Source of the DNA: Dawidia cretensis
GTDB taxonomy: Bacteria; Bacteroidota; Bacteroidia; Cytophagales; Cyclobacteriaceae
Reading direction: 5' to 3'
NCBI RefSeq assembly: GCF_018598175.1
Contig: NZ_JAHESE010000010.1
Location: 62,001-126,000 of the forward strand
Length of the DNA stretch: 64,000 nucleotides
Position numbers and translations under genes: made by a program. Shown here piece after piece: positions 44,401 to 53,198 of this stretch. The stretch's first letter is position 1, and the number at the start of each line of letters is the position of its first letter. Under the pieces are notes generated by a model. It worked only from the letters and a program-made list of their open reading frames with translations, searched no databases and had not been told where the DNA came from.

Positions 44401-44408
44401 TAATTTTG
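44401..44408 (+). promoter_or_regulatory. Bacteroidota -7 promoter element TAATTTTG
   Basis: An exact match to TAnnTTTG. It lies 28 bp before the GTG at 44436 and overlaps a TTG that could otherwise be taken as the start of the small membrane protein, so it helps choose the GTG start. Confidence 0.5.
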
Positions 44409-44435
44409 TTTTACACGCTGCAAACGACTACTGCC

Positions 44436-44636
44436 GTGAAAACACTCCTCGCCCTCATCTTATGGTGCCTACTCTTTGTGCTGTGCTGGCCGCTGGCCCT
44501 GGTTATGATCGTATTGTTCCCGATCGTCTGGTTGTTGCTCTTGCCGTTTAAGATCGTCGGCCTGAGCATCGACCTGGTGTTTAAGCTCATCGGCGCAATC
44601 CTGCTTTTTCCTTTCAAGCTCGTCAAGTCGCTGTAG
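44436..44636 (+). CDS. Small hydrophobic membrane protein of unknown function
   Basis: A 66-residue, very hydrophobic protein with two or three adjacent membrane segments and few charged residues (VKTLLALILWCLLFVLCWP, then PFKIVGLSIDLVFK and PFKLVKSL). Repeated PFK motifs mark the membrane borders. No family is recognised with confidence. The GTG start fits the promoter box just upstream. The BrkB-like gene starts 41 bp downstream and may be co-transcribed. Confidence 0.65.
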   Translation: MKTLLALILWCLLFVLCWPLALVMIVLFPIVWLLLLPFKIVGLSIDLVFKLIGAILLFPFKLVKSL

Positions 44637-44677
44637 AAAAGGGCCCGCGTGTGCAGCGGATGTAGTATCTTGCCGCG

Positions 44678-45583
44678 GTGGAGAAGAACCGAACATCATC
44701 TTTCCGTTCATTCATAACTTCGCTGCGCAAGGCCTATACCCTGCTGCGCCGCAATGACCCACTCATTCTGGCTTCTTCCACCGCGTTCTTCGCCACCTTC
44801 TCGCTGTCGCCGATCATCGTGATCCTGGTGAGCGTCTTTAGTCTTTATTTTAAGTCAGAGCAAATCCGGAAACAGCTTTTTGAAAAGCTACAAACCACCG
44901 TCGGCCCTTATGCTACCGAAGAGATTGAGAAGATCGTGCACAACTTTATGGCTGTGACCGAGAGCGCCTGGATTACCATTGGAGGGTTTATCTTCTTGCT
45001 CTTTGTTGCCACGACCCTGCTCGGCATTATCCGCAAGGCGATACACCAGCTGTGGTATATCCGCCGGAAATCGTCGGTACGGATTCAATATGGCATCAAA
45101 GAGCGAATGATTGGTATCGGTATGCTGCTCTTCCTCGGGCTATTGTTTCTGGTAGCCCTGCTGTTAGACGCCTCGGTTGCCGTAATCCGCGAACATTTTC
45201 CCGACGTCAACACGGCCTGGATACGATTCATGAATATCCTGTTTTCGCTATTGGTCGTCACCGCGTGGTTTACAGGCGTCTTCAAAATCTTACCCGAAGC
45301 GCGCGTAAAATGGAAAGTGGCGTTGGCCGGTGGTCTGCTTACCGCCGTGTTGTTTAGCATCGGCAAGATCATCCTGGGAAAGCTGCTGGTGGAAAGTAAT
45401 TTGCAAACGCTCTTCGGCGCCTCCGCCTCCATTGCACTCTTATTATTATTTATCTTCTACTCAGCCTTGATGATGTACTACGGCGCCGCCTTTACCCACG
45501 TATACGCCGAAGCCATTCATCAGCCGATACAGGCCAGCCGTTATGCTGACGAATACGAAAAACGTGTGGTGCAGCACTCCTGA
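44678..45583 (+). CDS. YihY/virulence factor BrkB family membrane protein
   Basis: A 301-residue polytopic inner-membrane protein with about six helices. The N-terminal LRRNDPLILASSTAFFATFS and the later GASASIALLLLFIFYSALMM, YYGAAFTHVYAE match the YihY/BrkB family. The molecular function is uncertain. The frame starts with GTG at 44678 and no upstream in-frame start fits better. It ends in a charged cytoplasmic tail. Confidence 0.9.
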   Translation: MEKNRTSSFRSFITSLRKAYTLLRRNDPLILASSTAFFATFSLSPIIVILVSVFSLYFKSEQIRKQLFEKLQTTVGPYATEEIEKIVHNFMAVTESAWITIGGFIFLLFVATTLLGIIRKAIHQLWYIRRKSSVRIQYGIKERMIGIGMLLFLGLLFLVALLLDASVAVIREHFPDVNTAWIRFMNILFSLLVVTAWFTGVFKILPEARVKWKVALAGGLLTAVLFSIGKIILGKLLVESNLQTLFGASASIALLLLFIFYSALMMYYGAAFTHVYAEAIHQPIQASRYADEYEKRVVQHS

Positions 45584-45740
45584 TCTTCGCGCTTCCGCAC
45601 GATAAAGTGTTCGAAAATGATCAATACATCTGCTACAGGACTGACAAAAAACGTGCTCACAGCGTAAAAATCGCATCTTTATACATCCGGCACGCTGCTT
45701 GAGCAGGGTTAGGGGCCTTTTATATCAAACCCTTTACCCT

Positions 45741-48158
45741 ATGTTTAAAAATTACCTGCGATTTTCCACGCGCGTCTTTCTCAAGGACAAATTCTTCGCT
45801 ACACTCAACATCCTCGGCCTTGCGCTGGGCATTGCCGTCAGCATTATACTGCTGCTAATCTTACAGAACGATCTGACCTACGATCAGTACCATGTACACC
45901 ACAAACGCATCTATCGGCTGGGCGGCCACTTAAGCGCCACCGGCATTGACATTCGGGTGGCCCGTTCTGCGCGTGAGCTGGGAAATGTATTACAAGCAGA
46001 ATTACCCGAAGTGCAAGCCGCCGTGCGGGCAAATAGTTGGGACCACACGCTGGTAAAATATGAACCGCGCACCGGTGAAGAACGTGCCTTTTATGAAGAG
46101 AACATCGTACGCACCGACTCCAACTACTTCCAGGTGTTCTCGCATACATTTCTGGCCGGCGATCCCAAGACCTGCCTGGTCGACCTCAATACACTCGTAC
46201 TGACACAGTCTACCGCGAAACGATATTTCGGCGATGAGCCCGCACTGGATAAAACGTTGCTCATCGACAACACGGCGTATAAGGTAACCGGCGTCATTCA
46301 GGACCTGCCATCAAACACACACCTGTCGTTCGATATACTTCTCTCCCAACTTTCCGACCGCGAATGGGTGCGTGAGAACGGCCAGATCAAATCGGAAGCA
46401 TTCTGGAATCCGGATGTGTACCTGTACCTGCTCATGCCCGAAGACTACGAACCACAGGCATTTTATAGTAAGTTTCCTGCCATCTTCGATAAATACTTCA
46501 AATCCTTTGGCGACCAGGTGGGCGGTAAATACGAACCGATCCTGGAACGTCTCGACCAGATTCATTTTCATTCCGGTCTGACTTCCGACGAGCCGCAAGG
46601 CAACATGGCCTATCTCTACGCCTTTAGCGGAATCGGCATCTTCATCATTCTGCTCGCCTGCATTAATTATATGAACCTCTCTACCGCCAAGTCGGTAAAC
46701 CGGGCTGCGGAGATCGCGATGAAGAAGACGCTGGGCTCGGGCAAACTGCAATTGGTAGCATCCTTCCTGGGTGAATCTGTTTTTCTATCCATCATTGCCT
46801 CGATCCTGGCACTGTTCATTGCTGCCATGGTCATTTACGCCACTTCCTTCAACGCCCTGATCGGCAAAAATCTTGCGCTCGACTTTGTGCACAACCCGGT
46901 GTTGCTATTCGGAACGGTAGGGCTAACAGTATTGATCGGCATCGTCTCGGGCCTATATCCGGCCTTCTATCTGCCTGCCATTCCTACGCTGCAGGCGCTG
47001 AAGGGCTCCTATAAACACCGCAAATCAAGCCTGGTGCTCCGAAAAGTGTTAATCACAACACAATTCGGCATCTCCATCTTCGTGGTGGTATGCACACTCT
47101 TCATGCAACGGCAGATCCGGTATGTGCGTAACAAAGAGCTGGGCTTTACGAAAGACAACGTCGTGGTGCTGCCAATCAACGACACGTTGGTGCAAAACCA
47201 GATCGAAGGCATTAAACATGAATTCCTGCAACGACCTACGATCACACAGGCCACTACGGCCTACCATGTATTGGGTATGAATGTCGATGGACAGCCCGTA
47301 ATGTGGGCGGAAAGCGAAAGCGGCATGAAGCAGCAGGCCTTCACACTGATGTTTGTGGGCGACGATTACCTCAAGACCATGGGTCTGACGTTACTCGACG
47401 GCCGCGATTTCCAACCGGGCCTCGCCGATGAGGGGCATTCTTTCTTAGTGAACGAAGCCGCCGCGAAACTGATGGGCTGGGGTAACAGCGCAGTCGGTAA
47501 AAAGGTCAAGTTCTTCCACGACAACGAGGACAAACAAGTGGTTGGCGTCGTCAAAGACTTTAACTATAACTCCCTGCACAACGCCGTAGAGCCGCTTTTG
47601 ATAGCACGAGGACGTGACAGCGGTGGCTTCCTACACCTGCGTGTGCGAAGTGAAGATCTGCCCGAGACCATGGACTATATCCGGCAAAAGTGGTCGCAGA
47701 TTGATCCCAACCACCCCTATGAATACTTCTTTCTCGATCAACGTTTCAACGAACAGTACCGCGCGGACGAGATTCAGTACAAGCTAGTATCGACTTTATC
47801 TTACATCTGTATTTTCATCTCCCTGCTGGGGCTGCTGGGTCTGTCGGCGTTCACGGCGGCGCAGCGCACAAAAGAGATCGGCATACGCAAAGTGCATGGC
47901 GCCTCGGTACCGCATATCATCTACATGTTGTACAAAGATGTGATGTATCTTGTCTTGCTGGCGTCGGGGTTGATCATACCTGTCGCCTGGTATGTCGTTA
48001 CGCAGTGGCTGGGCAACTTTGCCTATCAGATGCCACCGGACTATGCGCTGTTTGTTGTCGTGACCATCTTTGCCATAGCCTTCTCGTTCCTCACGGTTGC
48101 GTTTCATTCCTGGAAGACAGCACGTACAAACCCGGTGGACTCATTGAAATATGAATAA
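45741..48158 (+). CDS. ABC transporter permease (MacB/FtsX type, two-domain)
   Basis: An 805-residue inner-membrane permease with two MacB_PCD-FtsX units: first helix near 20-42 (LNILGLALGIAVSIILLLIL), a periplasmic domain, three helices around 290-430 and a second unit starting near 440, ending with RTNPVDSLKYE. This double form is common in Bacteroidota and exports or extracts lipophilic compounds with a separate ATPase. No ATPase gene is adjacent. The ATG at 45741 is chosen because the family begins with MFKNYLR; a frame from 45699 would add non-family residues. Confidence 0.92.
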   Translation: MFKNYLRFSTRVFLKDKFFATLNILGLALGIAVSIILLLILQNDLTYDQYHVHHKRIYRLGGHLSATGIDIRVARSARELGNVLQAELPEVQAAVRANSWDHTLVKYEPRTGEERAFYEENIVRTDSNYFQVFSHTFLAGDPKTCLVDLNTLVLTQSTAKRYFGDEPALDKTLLIDNTAYKVTGVIQDLPSNTHLSFDILLSQLSDREWVRENGQIKSEAFWNPDVYLYLLMPEDYEPQAFYSKFPAIFDKYFKSFGDQVGGKYEPILERLDQIHFHSGLTSDEPQGNMAYLYAFSGIGIFIILLACINYMNLSTAKSVNRAAEIAMKKTLGSGKLQLVASFLGESVFLSIIASILALFIAAMVIYATSFNALIGKNLALDFVHNPVLLFGTVGLTVLIGIVSGLYPAFYLPAIPTLQALKGSYKHRKSSLVLRKVLITTQFGISIFVVVCTLFMQRQIRYVRNKELGFTKDNVVVLPINDTLVQNQIEGIKHEFLQRPTITQATTAYHVLGMNVDGQPVMWAESESGMKQQAFTLMFVGDDYLKTMGLTLLDGRDFQPGLADEGHSFLVNEAAAKLMGWGNSAVGKKVKFFHDNEDKQVVGVVKDFNYNSLHNAVEPLLIARGRDSGGFLHLRVRSEDLPETMDYIRQKWSQIDPNHPYEYFFLDQRFNEQYRADEIQYKLVSTLSYICIFISLLGLLGLSAFTAAQRTKEIGIRKVHGASVPHIIYMLYKDVMYLVLLASGLIIPVAWYVVTQWLGNFAYQMPPDYALFVVVTIFAIAFSFLTVAFHSWKTARTNPVDSLKYE

Positions 48159-48286
48159 TCGATCGCAAATAATACATGCTTAAGCCTGGTTAATGCAAGC
48201 GAATTGAGTTGTTTTTGTCGTGATAAATTGGAAATAATAATTTGTAATTATATTTTAGCGGCTCAAACAAATTAAATTTTATAGCT

Positions 48287-48421
48287 ATGGCAAAATCAGC
48301 TAAAAAAACAGCAAAGAAAGTAGCGAAGAAAGCTGCTCCTAAGAAAGCCGCTAAGAAAGCCGCTCCTAAGAAGGCCGCTAAGAAAACTGCGAAGAAAGCC
48401 GCTAAAAAAAGCAGCAAGTAA
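48287..48421 (+). CDS. Lys/Ala-rich histone H1-like peptide (44 residues)
   Basis: A short frame encodes a peptide of Lys, Ala, Pro, Ser and Thr only (apart from one Val and Met), built from AKK, AAPKK and TAKK units, as in bacterial H1-like and AlgP-type DNA-binding tails. The peptide should bind DNA or RNA by charge and compact the nucleoid. The start ATG has an upstream AT-rich leader. A 13-bp hairpin follows 7 bp after the stop, marking the transcript end. The minus strand of the same DNA is an Ala/Phe-rich open frame that is only a shadow. Confidence 0.8.
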   Translation: MAKSAKKTAKKVAKKAAPKKAAKKAAPKKAAKKTAKKAAKKSSK

Positions 48422-48428
48422 TTCAGTT

Positions 48429-48458
48429 GAAGGCAGCATAGACAACTATGCTGCCTTC
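48429..48458 (+). terminator. Strong hairpin after the histone-like gene
   Basis: A perfect 13-bp stem GAAGGCAGCATAG/CTATGCTGCCTTC with an ACAA loop, followed by GCTATTTAAA. The T-run is short, but its place after the stop suggests a terminator. Confidence 0.65.
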
Positions 48459-48700
48459 GCTATTTAAACACGTTACCCGTCACCCTCCGTTCTCCCTTTC
48501 TCCTCCTCCACCTTTGTCTTCCTGATCACCAATCTCCATCAACGCATATAAGCGACGCTTGCGTAGCACTCTTCTCCTGTCCATACATTTACACAGAAAT
48601 ATCCCCAATAAGCCCGTACACGGCCTCAAATACGCATTAAATACCTGTTCGATGTAGGCATACATTTACTAAGGGATGGTATAAGACAAAGTTTGAAGCT
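48459..48700. other. Gene-free stretch with a pyrimidine-rich tract
   Basis: No gene is recognised. At 48483-48521 the plus strand is almost only C and T (CTCCGTTCTCCCTTTCTCCT and onward), a polypurine/polypyrimidine tract. Confidence 0.4.
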
Positions 48701-48787
48701 ATGGAAACCGAGAATAACATCAACCACCACGAGCTGATCATCGAAGTAATTACCTGGACAGCATTGGTCGCCATTGTGCTGTATTGA
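48701..48787 (+). CDS. Possible 28-residue small membrane peptide
   Basis: A short ATG frame encodes an acidic, His-containing N-terminus (METENNINHHEL) and a hydrophobic C-terminal half (EVITWTALVAIVLY), the shape of a single-pass small membrane protein. There is no clear ribosome site or terminator. It may be chance. Confidence 0.25.
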   Translation: METENNINHHELIIEVITWTALVAIVLY

Positions 48788-48843
48788 TGCCGGTCACACC
48801 CGGCGCGAACAGCTGACCGAAGGGACAACCGGTCCGTTAGTTC

Positions 48844-49680
48844 CTAACTATTCAGGAACCGTTCGACTGACAATCCCTCGAACTTTTCGGGATTTTCAAT
48901 CTTGTGAAAGACTTTCTCTAACGCCTGATTGAGCGCTACCGGAAGCTCCAGCATCGGAAAATGACAGGTTCCGTGAAGTACCGTCAGCTCATAACCGGCG
49001 TTGGCATGTTTGCTCAACAGGCTTTCGTCCGTAGGAATGTAGTCTACGTTGATCAAATATAATTTCCACCGGAGCTGTTCCAACAGCTCCCGCTCGCGTG
49101 CAGCAAAGCCAAAGATCGACGGTAACGAGCCAATCACCATCGGCGGGTATGCCGTACGGTAATCGTTGGTAACCATGTCAACAATGCCGATATCCGTATC
49201 GTGGGTTAATAATCCTTGTTTGGCGTACGACTCTACCGTGTTACCAAAGTCTGCCTGGAGATTTTGCAGAATACTGCTGACCTGCTGCGTTACCTCCTCC
49301 GGCATTTCGGAACCGGCCTGCTTCAGTGCATCGATCACAACAAGTCCCAATACCGCTGCCGGATTGAACGCGGACGCTTCCAGAATAACATCAGATCCCA
49401 TCGAGTGGCCAATCAAGATGACCTTGCTAAGGTTTAATTCCTGGATGACCGCGTTCACATCGGCAGCAAACGCTTGTATCGTCCACTCCCGACGATCTTT
49501 TCCCGACTGCCCATGTCCCGGCAGGTCGATCGCGATCACGCGATAATGTTGTTTAAAATGCGTGACCTGTTCCTCCCAGTATAACTTGTCAATGCTGGAG
49601 CCGTGCACGAAGAATAAAGTAACCTCTCCGGCACCGGCGTCGATGTAATCAATCGGAAGACCGTCTCTGTAAACTACCAT
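48844..49680 (-). CDS. Alpha/beta hydrolase fold protein
   Basis: A 278-residue cytoplasmic hydrolase. Oxyanion strand FFVHGSSIDKLYW, nucleophile elbow GHSMGS with S93, and a probable catalytic His in HGTCHFPMLE near the C-terminus are visible; the Asp is likely D in NVDYIPTDE-type region. The substrate is unknown. A single gene with a 42-bp gap to the next gene upstream on the same strand. Confidence 0.9.
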   Translation of the reverse strand: MVVYRDGLPIDYIDAGAGEVTLFFVHGSSIDKLYWEEQVTHFKQHYRVIAIDLPGHGQSGKDRREWTIQAFAADVNAVIQELNLSKVILIGHSMGSDVILEASAFNPAAVLGLVVIDALKQAGSEMPEEVTQQVSSILQNLQADFGNTVESYAKQGLLTHDTDIGIVDMVTNDYRTAYPPMVIGSLPSIFGFAARERELLEQLRWKLYLINVDYIPTDESLLSKHANAGYELTVLHGTCHFPMLELPVALNQALEKVFHKIENPEKFEGLSVERFLNS

Positions 49681-49722
49681 AAGCTTGGGGATTGTGAACA
49701 GCCAAAAGTTAAAAAAGCATGC

Positions 49723-50958
49723 CTATTCAGATCTTTTTGCGCGTCGTTTCCGGAAATACATCCACGTTCCGGCCACCAGCAACACCAGCAATCCGCTATA
49801 GATATGAAATTTTAATTTCCATGCGCCAGACGCTTTCGCGGAAGAACTGGCGGCGGCATGCCCCCACGCGATGAACGCATCGGCCATCGGCAACTGTCCA
49901 AAAAGATACCGTTTCTTTCCATCGTGGGTCATCGGTACACCAAAAGCCTCGATGCTGTTTCGCAAACCGACATAATCTTGTTGCTCATGATAAAGTGCCA
50001 ACGTGCGTAAGCCTGCCAACGAAGCTGCTGCTCCTGCGTGTAAGATCACCGGCCCCGAATCGATGTCGCCGAAGCCAACTGTTCCGGCCGGATACTCGCG
50101 TATACAGGGCAAGCCAAATCGATGCGCGATGAACAGCGCGCGGTAACGCTCGAACTGCTCGCGGGCAAAGGCCGAATCGATCTCTGGCAGAAAGGAAAGC
50201 ATCAAACTTTGCGACGAACCGCGCGCGCCCTCTCTCATCGCGCCCGTGACGGGGTCAACTTCATGCGGAATCAATCCGTGGCCATCCAATTGCGCGCGCA
50301 CTCGCTTGATCCATGCATCGATGACATTTTGATAATGCGGTTTGAAGAGTTTATCATGCAGCGACAACGAGGCTACTCCCACTATGACATCGGCCGGCCA
50401 GGCGCCAAATCGATACGATGGTGGATACGGCGTTTTATCTGATTGAATGGCCTGTGCAATATCTTGACACCGCCCCCGAAAGGCTGCTACTTCGCTGGGC
50501 GACCGCTTCGAGGGAGCCTGCAACAACAGTTTTCGACCAACAACATAGTTATACCAACCCTGGTAAAAAGCTCCGTACGACAGCGGAAGAAATTCGTCAA
50601 AGATCTCTCGTGCGGTCTCCGACCCAAGATAGTCACACGATCGTTCAACTTCCTGGAATGCTTCGCGGTATAAGGCGTCGCCCGCATCCGTCTGCCGGGC
50701 TACATCTGCCCATGCCAGTCCATACAAGGCATTCATAAAAACATATCCTTCCGGGTATAACTCCTGCATATCATCGGCCGCACCGTCGTCCAGGGACTGC
50801 TTCAAACCCCGAAGCTCCTGCAGCAGATCATCGTATTGCACATGTCCATCCCGCATGTCGACAACCGGCTGATAGTACAGCGTAATGTTCAAATATAAAA
50901 TGAGTACTACCAGTAATCCACCAAGGGCAATGCCTATACTGTTCCAAAACTTCTGCAT
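49723..50958 (-). CDS. Membrane-anchored protein of unknown function with helical-barrel look
   Basis: A 411-residue protein with a helix near each end (about 8-26 and 384-402), the latter followed by a basic RKRRAKRSE tail. The large middle part is mostly helical with WADVARQTD, GARGSSQSLMLSFLPEID and GFGDIDSGPVILHAGAAA, reminiscent of (alpha/alpha)6 barrels. I cannot name the family; a terpene-modifying or carbohydrate-binding barrel are only guesses. The ATG at 50958 gives a better N-terminal signal than one at 50976. No operon partner is evident. Confidence 0.7.
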   Translation of the reverse strand: MQKFWNSIGIALGGLLVVLILYLNITLYYQPVVDMRDGHVQYDDLLQELRGLKQSLDDGAADDMQELYPEGYVFMNALYGLAWADVARQTDAGDALYREAFQEVERSCDYLGSETAREIFDEFLPLSYGAFYQGWYNYVVGRKLLLQAPSKRSPSEVAAFRGRCQDIAQAIQSDKTPYPPSYRFGAWPADVIVGVASLSLHDKLFKPHYQNVIDAWIKRVRAQLDGHGLIPHEVDPVTGAMREGARGSSQSLMLSFLPEIDSAFAREQFERYRALFIAHRFGLPCIREYPAGTVGFGDIDSGPVILHAGAAASLAGLRTLALYHEQQDYVGLRNSIEAFGVPMTHDGKKRYLFGQLPMADAFIAWGHAAASSSAKASGAWKLKFHIYSGLLVLLVAGTWMYFRKRRAKRSE

Positions 50959-51108
50959 CCAAAAAATTTTATACACCCGTAAAGCAGCAATTTACCCTGT
51001 AAATCCGCATCAATCGCTAACTCTGGTATAGAATATTGGAAGTGAGCCGTTCGTTGCGTATATTCCCTGATCTTTGTCGTTCGGATCGCTGTTAAAATTT
51101 TCCGGTAT

Positions 51109-51471
51109 ATGCGCGCGCTACTATGCTTATCGCTGGTCCTGCTTACTGCCTGTCAATCGGGAAGAATTCCTTGTCCCGAGCCCAAGGCCGTCAAGGTCAA
51201 ACGCTCTGTGATTCACAAACGCTTTCTGAATTCCGATCAAACGCTTTCTGCCAAGGCCGATGACGATCCTAAAGCCCGCTCGGCGCGGGATGGGAACAAA
51301 AGTTCCGTACGCGTAATCAGCAGTGTGTCGGTCGAAGAATGGGATTGTCCGCAACCCGGCCGGAAAAAATATATGCCGCGATCCGTCAGGCAGAATATCC
51401 GGAAAAATATGAAGAAGATCAATACCCCCGAGAACAAGCGAGACTCCGTCGCCACGCAGGTACACCCTTAG
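51109..51471 (+). CDS. Small basic lipoprotein of unknown function
   Basis: A 120-residue lipoprotein (lipobox LLTACQ) with a charged, low-complexity body rich in Lys, Arg, Ser and Asp (VKVKRSVIHKRF, KKYMPRSVRQNIRKNMKK). No domain is recognised. The Cys-rich look of the start (QSGRIPCPEP) and one later WDCPQP may allow a disulfide. It is convergent with the DinB gene, with a 3-bp gap and no terminator. Confidence 0.65.
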   Translation: MRALLCLSLVLLTACQSGRIPCPEPKAVKVKRSVIHKRFLNSDQTLSAKADDDPKARSARDGNKSSVRVISSVSVEEWDCPQPGRKKYMPRSVRQNIRKNMKKINTPENKRDSVATQVHP

Positions 51472-51474
51472 CGA

Positions 51475-52002
51475 TTACAACCTCCCCGACGCCCGCGCAT
51501 CTTTCACCACCCGCATCGTAACATGTAACTGCCCGGCATGACGCTGTGTATGCTCCGCGGCATGTACGAGCAGGCCAAGCACAGTCGACGGTATTTGTTT
51601 ACGACCCACCCCACGGCTTTCCAGCAACGTGCGCTCATCGGTTTGGCGCAACTGCTCCAGACAAACATCCACCTGCTCTCGAAATTTTGTGAGTAGCAAG
51701 GCCACGGTGCATCCTTCAAATGGCCGGCCTTCGCCTTCCAACGCTTCCAGTTGTTTATCGGAAAGTACTTCGCCCCGCGCATAGGTAAAAAGCCGGCTGA
51801 GCACGCCACTTAAATGTTGCAAATGAAACCCGACCGAAGCCACCGATGCAGGCTGAAGCCACAGGGCGTCATCCGGAAAATCAGTCATCCATGATTCCAC
51901 CTCTTCGCGCGCCTGCAACAAAGCATGTGCCACAGGTTGAAGATGTGGCGGAATGCCGTCAATCGGGCCCCGCAGCCAGACTTCCAATATATTGTGATTC
52001 AT
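51475..52002 (-). CDS. DinB family protein
   Basis: A 175-residue four-helix-bundle protein. DinB-like metal ligands are suggested by H in VGFHLQHLSGVLSRLF and by HAAEHTQRHAGQ near the C-terminus. Members of this family include thiol-dependent transferases and damage-induced proteins; the role here is unknown. The ATG at 52002 (MNHNILEVWLRG) is chosen because a frame reaching 52233 would overlap the divergent arginase-family gene. Confidence 0.85.
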   Translation of the reverse strand: MNHNILEVWLRGPIDGIPPHLQPVAHALLQAREEVESWMTDFPDDALWLQPASVASVGFHLQHLSGVLSRLFTYARGEVLSDKQLEALEGEGRPFEGCTVALLLTKFREQVDVCLEQLRQTDERTLLESRGVGRKQIPSTVLGLLVHAAEHTQRHAGQLHVTMRVVKDARASGRL

Positions 52003-52102
52003 GAGCGTGTCGTACACAACAAAGGTAAGTTGTTTATGAACGATAACCACCAGGCACAGCCTTTTACGTTGTTGTTGCGATATGAGGCCACAGCACAACG
52101 AT

Positions 52103-52984
52103 ATGACAATTCTCGCGGCACCATCGATTCTGGGCCTTCGCCCCTCGGGTGTCGAGCGACTAGCCGAACAATTGTTACAGGCCGGCTTAGCAAAACGGCT
52201 TGGAATAAAACAACCGCTGCAATACGTACCCACACAAAACGATCGCTATAGCCAACAGCGCGATCCGCAAACACATTGCCTCAATACGCTCCCCTTACGG
52301 GAATTTTCGAAAACATTGGGTGCCGCCGTACAGCGATGCATCCCTGAAAATTTTCCCGTTGTATTGGGGGGTGACTGCAGCATCTTGTTGGGCATTATGT
52401 CGGCATTAAAACGGCTCGGTACCTATGGCATCGTTTCGCTCGATGCGCACGCTGATTTCTACGAACCCGAGAAGTCAACCACAGGCGAAGTTGCCGACAT
52501 GGACATGGCCATTATTACTGGCAGAGGCCCCGACCTGCTAACCAACATCGACAACCTTAAACCCTATGTACAAGACCAACACGCCATCCACATAGGACAA
52601 CGCGATTGGACGGAAACACAACACTACGGCTCACAAGACATTCGTCAAACCACCATCACCTGCATCGACCTGGCAACGCTCCGGCAACACGGCGTCGCCC
52701 GGCAGAGCGCATGGGTGGCGAGTCATTTGCAATCGCTGCCTATCGCAGGTTGCTGGCTCCATTACGACACAGACGTACTGGCGGACGATCTAAACCCCGC
52801 AGTAGATTACCGGCTACCGGGCGGCCTGCACTACGACGAAGTCGAGCTATTGGTACGAAGCCTGCTTACCACCGGTAAAATTGTCGGTATGAGTGTCTCG
52901 ATCTTCAATCCCGCCCTCGACTCCGAAGGACATATTACCGCAAGTCTCGTCGAACATTTCGGGCGCATCTTTAACGTGTCGTAA
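52103..52984 (+). CDS. Arginase/agmatinase family hydrolase
   Basis: A 293-residue ureohydrolase-fold enzyme. Metal-binding motifs are GGDCS (usually GGDHS), DAHADFYEP and HYDTDVLADD (usually SxDxDxxDP). Cys replaces the His of the first motif, a change found in some family members, so metal content or substrate may differ from arginase. The ATG at 52103 begins TILAAPSILGLRP, the natural first strand; ATG 52082 would add seven residues. It is divergent from the DinB gene. Confidence 0.87.
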   Translation: MTILAAPSILGLRPSGVERLAEQLLQAGLAKRLGIKQPLQYVPTQNDRYSQQRDPQTHCLNTLPLREFSKTLGAAVQRCIPENFPVVLGGDCSILLGIMSALKRLGTYGIVSLDAHADFYEPEKSTTGEVADMDMAIITGRGPDLLTNIDNLKPYVQDQHAIHIGQRDWTETQHYGSQDIRQTTITCIDLATLRQHGVARQSAWVASHLQSLPIAGCWLHYDTDVLADDLNPAVDYRLPGGLHYDEVELLVRSLLTTGKIVGMSVSIFNPALDSEGHITASLVEHFGRIFNVS

Positions 52985-53198
52985 CACGCTCATTTGCGTG
53001 CATGGCGGCGCACAAAAATATCGAAGCGAGTGTATTCCAGACTCTTGCGGGACAGCCCGGGAGTTGTCCTGTTATCCAGGTCGACATGATAGCATTCCGT
53101 ATCGACGAGTTTTACTTGCCGATTAAACATTTTTCTCTTACCTTAATATACCGAGCAATTTTCGTTGAAGTCACATTCGTTGAAGCCATAATGGCGAT
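52985..53198. other. Intergenic region with a 15-bp tandem duplication
   Basis: TTCGTTGAAGTCACA (53161-53175) is followed directly by TTCGTTGAAGCCATA (53176-53190), a tandem pair with two differences, just before the kinase start. A frame at 53002-53202 has no recognisable features and overlaps the kinase. Confidence 0.5.

Larger units (their letters stand above)
43907..44435. other. Gene-free divergent region with an orphan plus-strand terminator
   Basis: No convincing protein gene is present. A plus-strand frame at 43939-44391 runs through a terminator and is Pro/His/Thr-rich without domain features. Inside are a hairpin TCTCCTGG/CCAGGAGA (44194-44219) and a plus-strand terminator at 44369-44390, followed at once by a TAATTTTG promoter box. 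A plus-strand non-coding transcript ending near 44390 is possible. Confidence 0.4.

Noticed and set aside
48190-48417. Ala/Phe-rich minus-strand frame opposite the histone-like gene
   Set aside because: Its composition is the exact mirror of the Lys/Ala codons on the plus strand, where the 44-residue gene has a proper start and hairpin.
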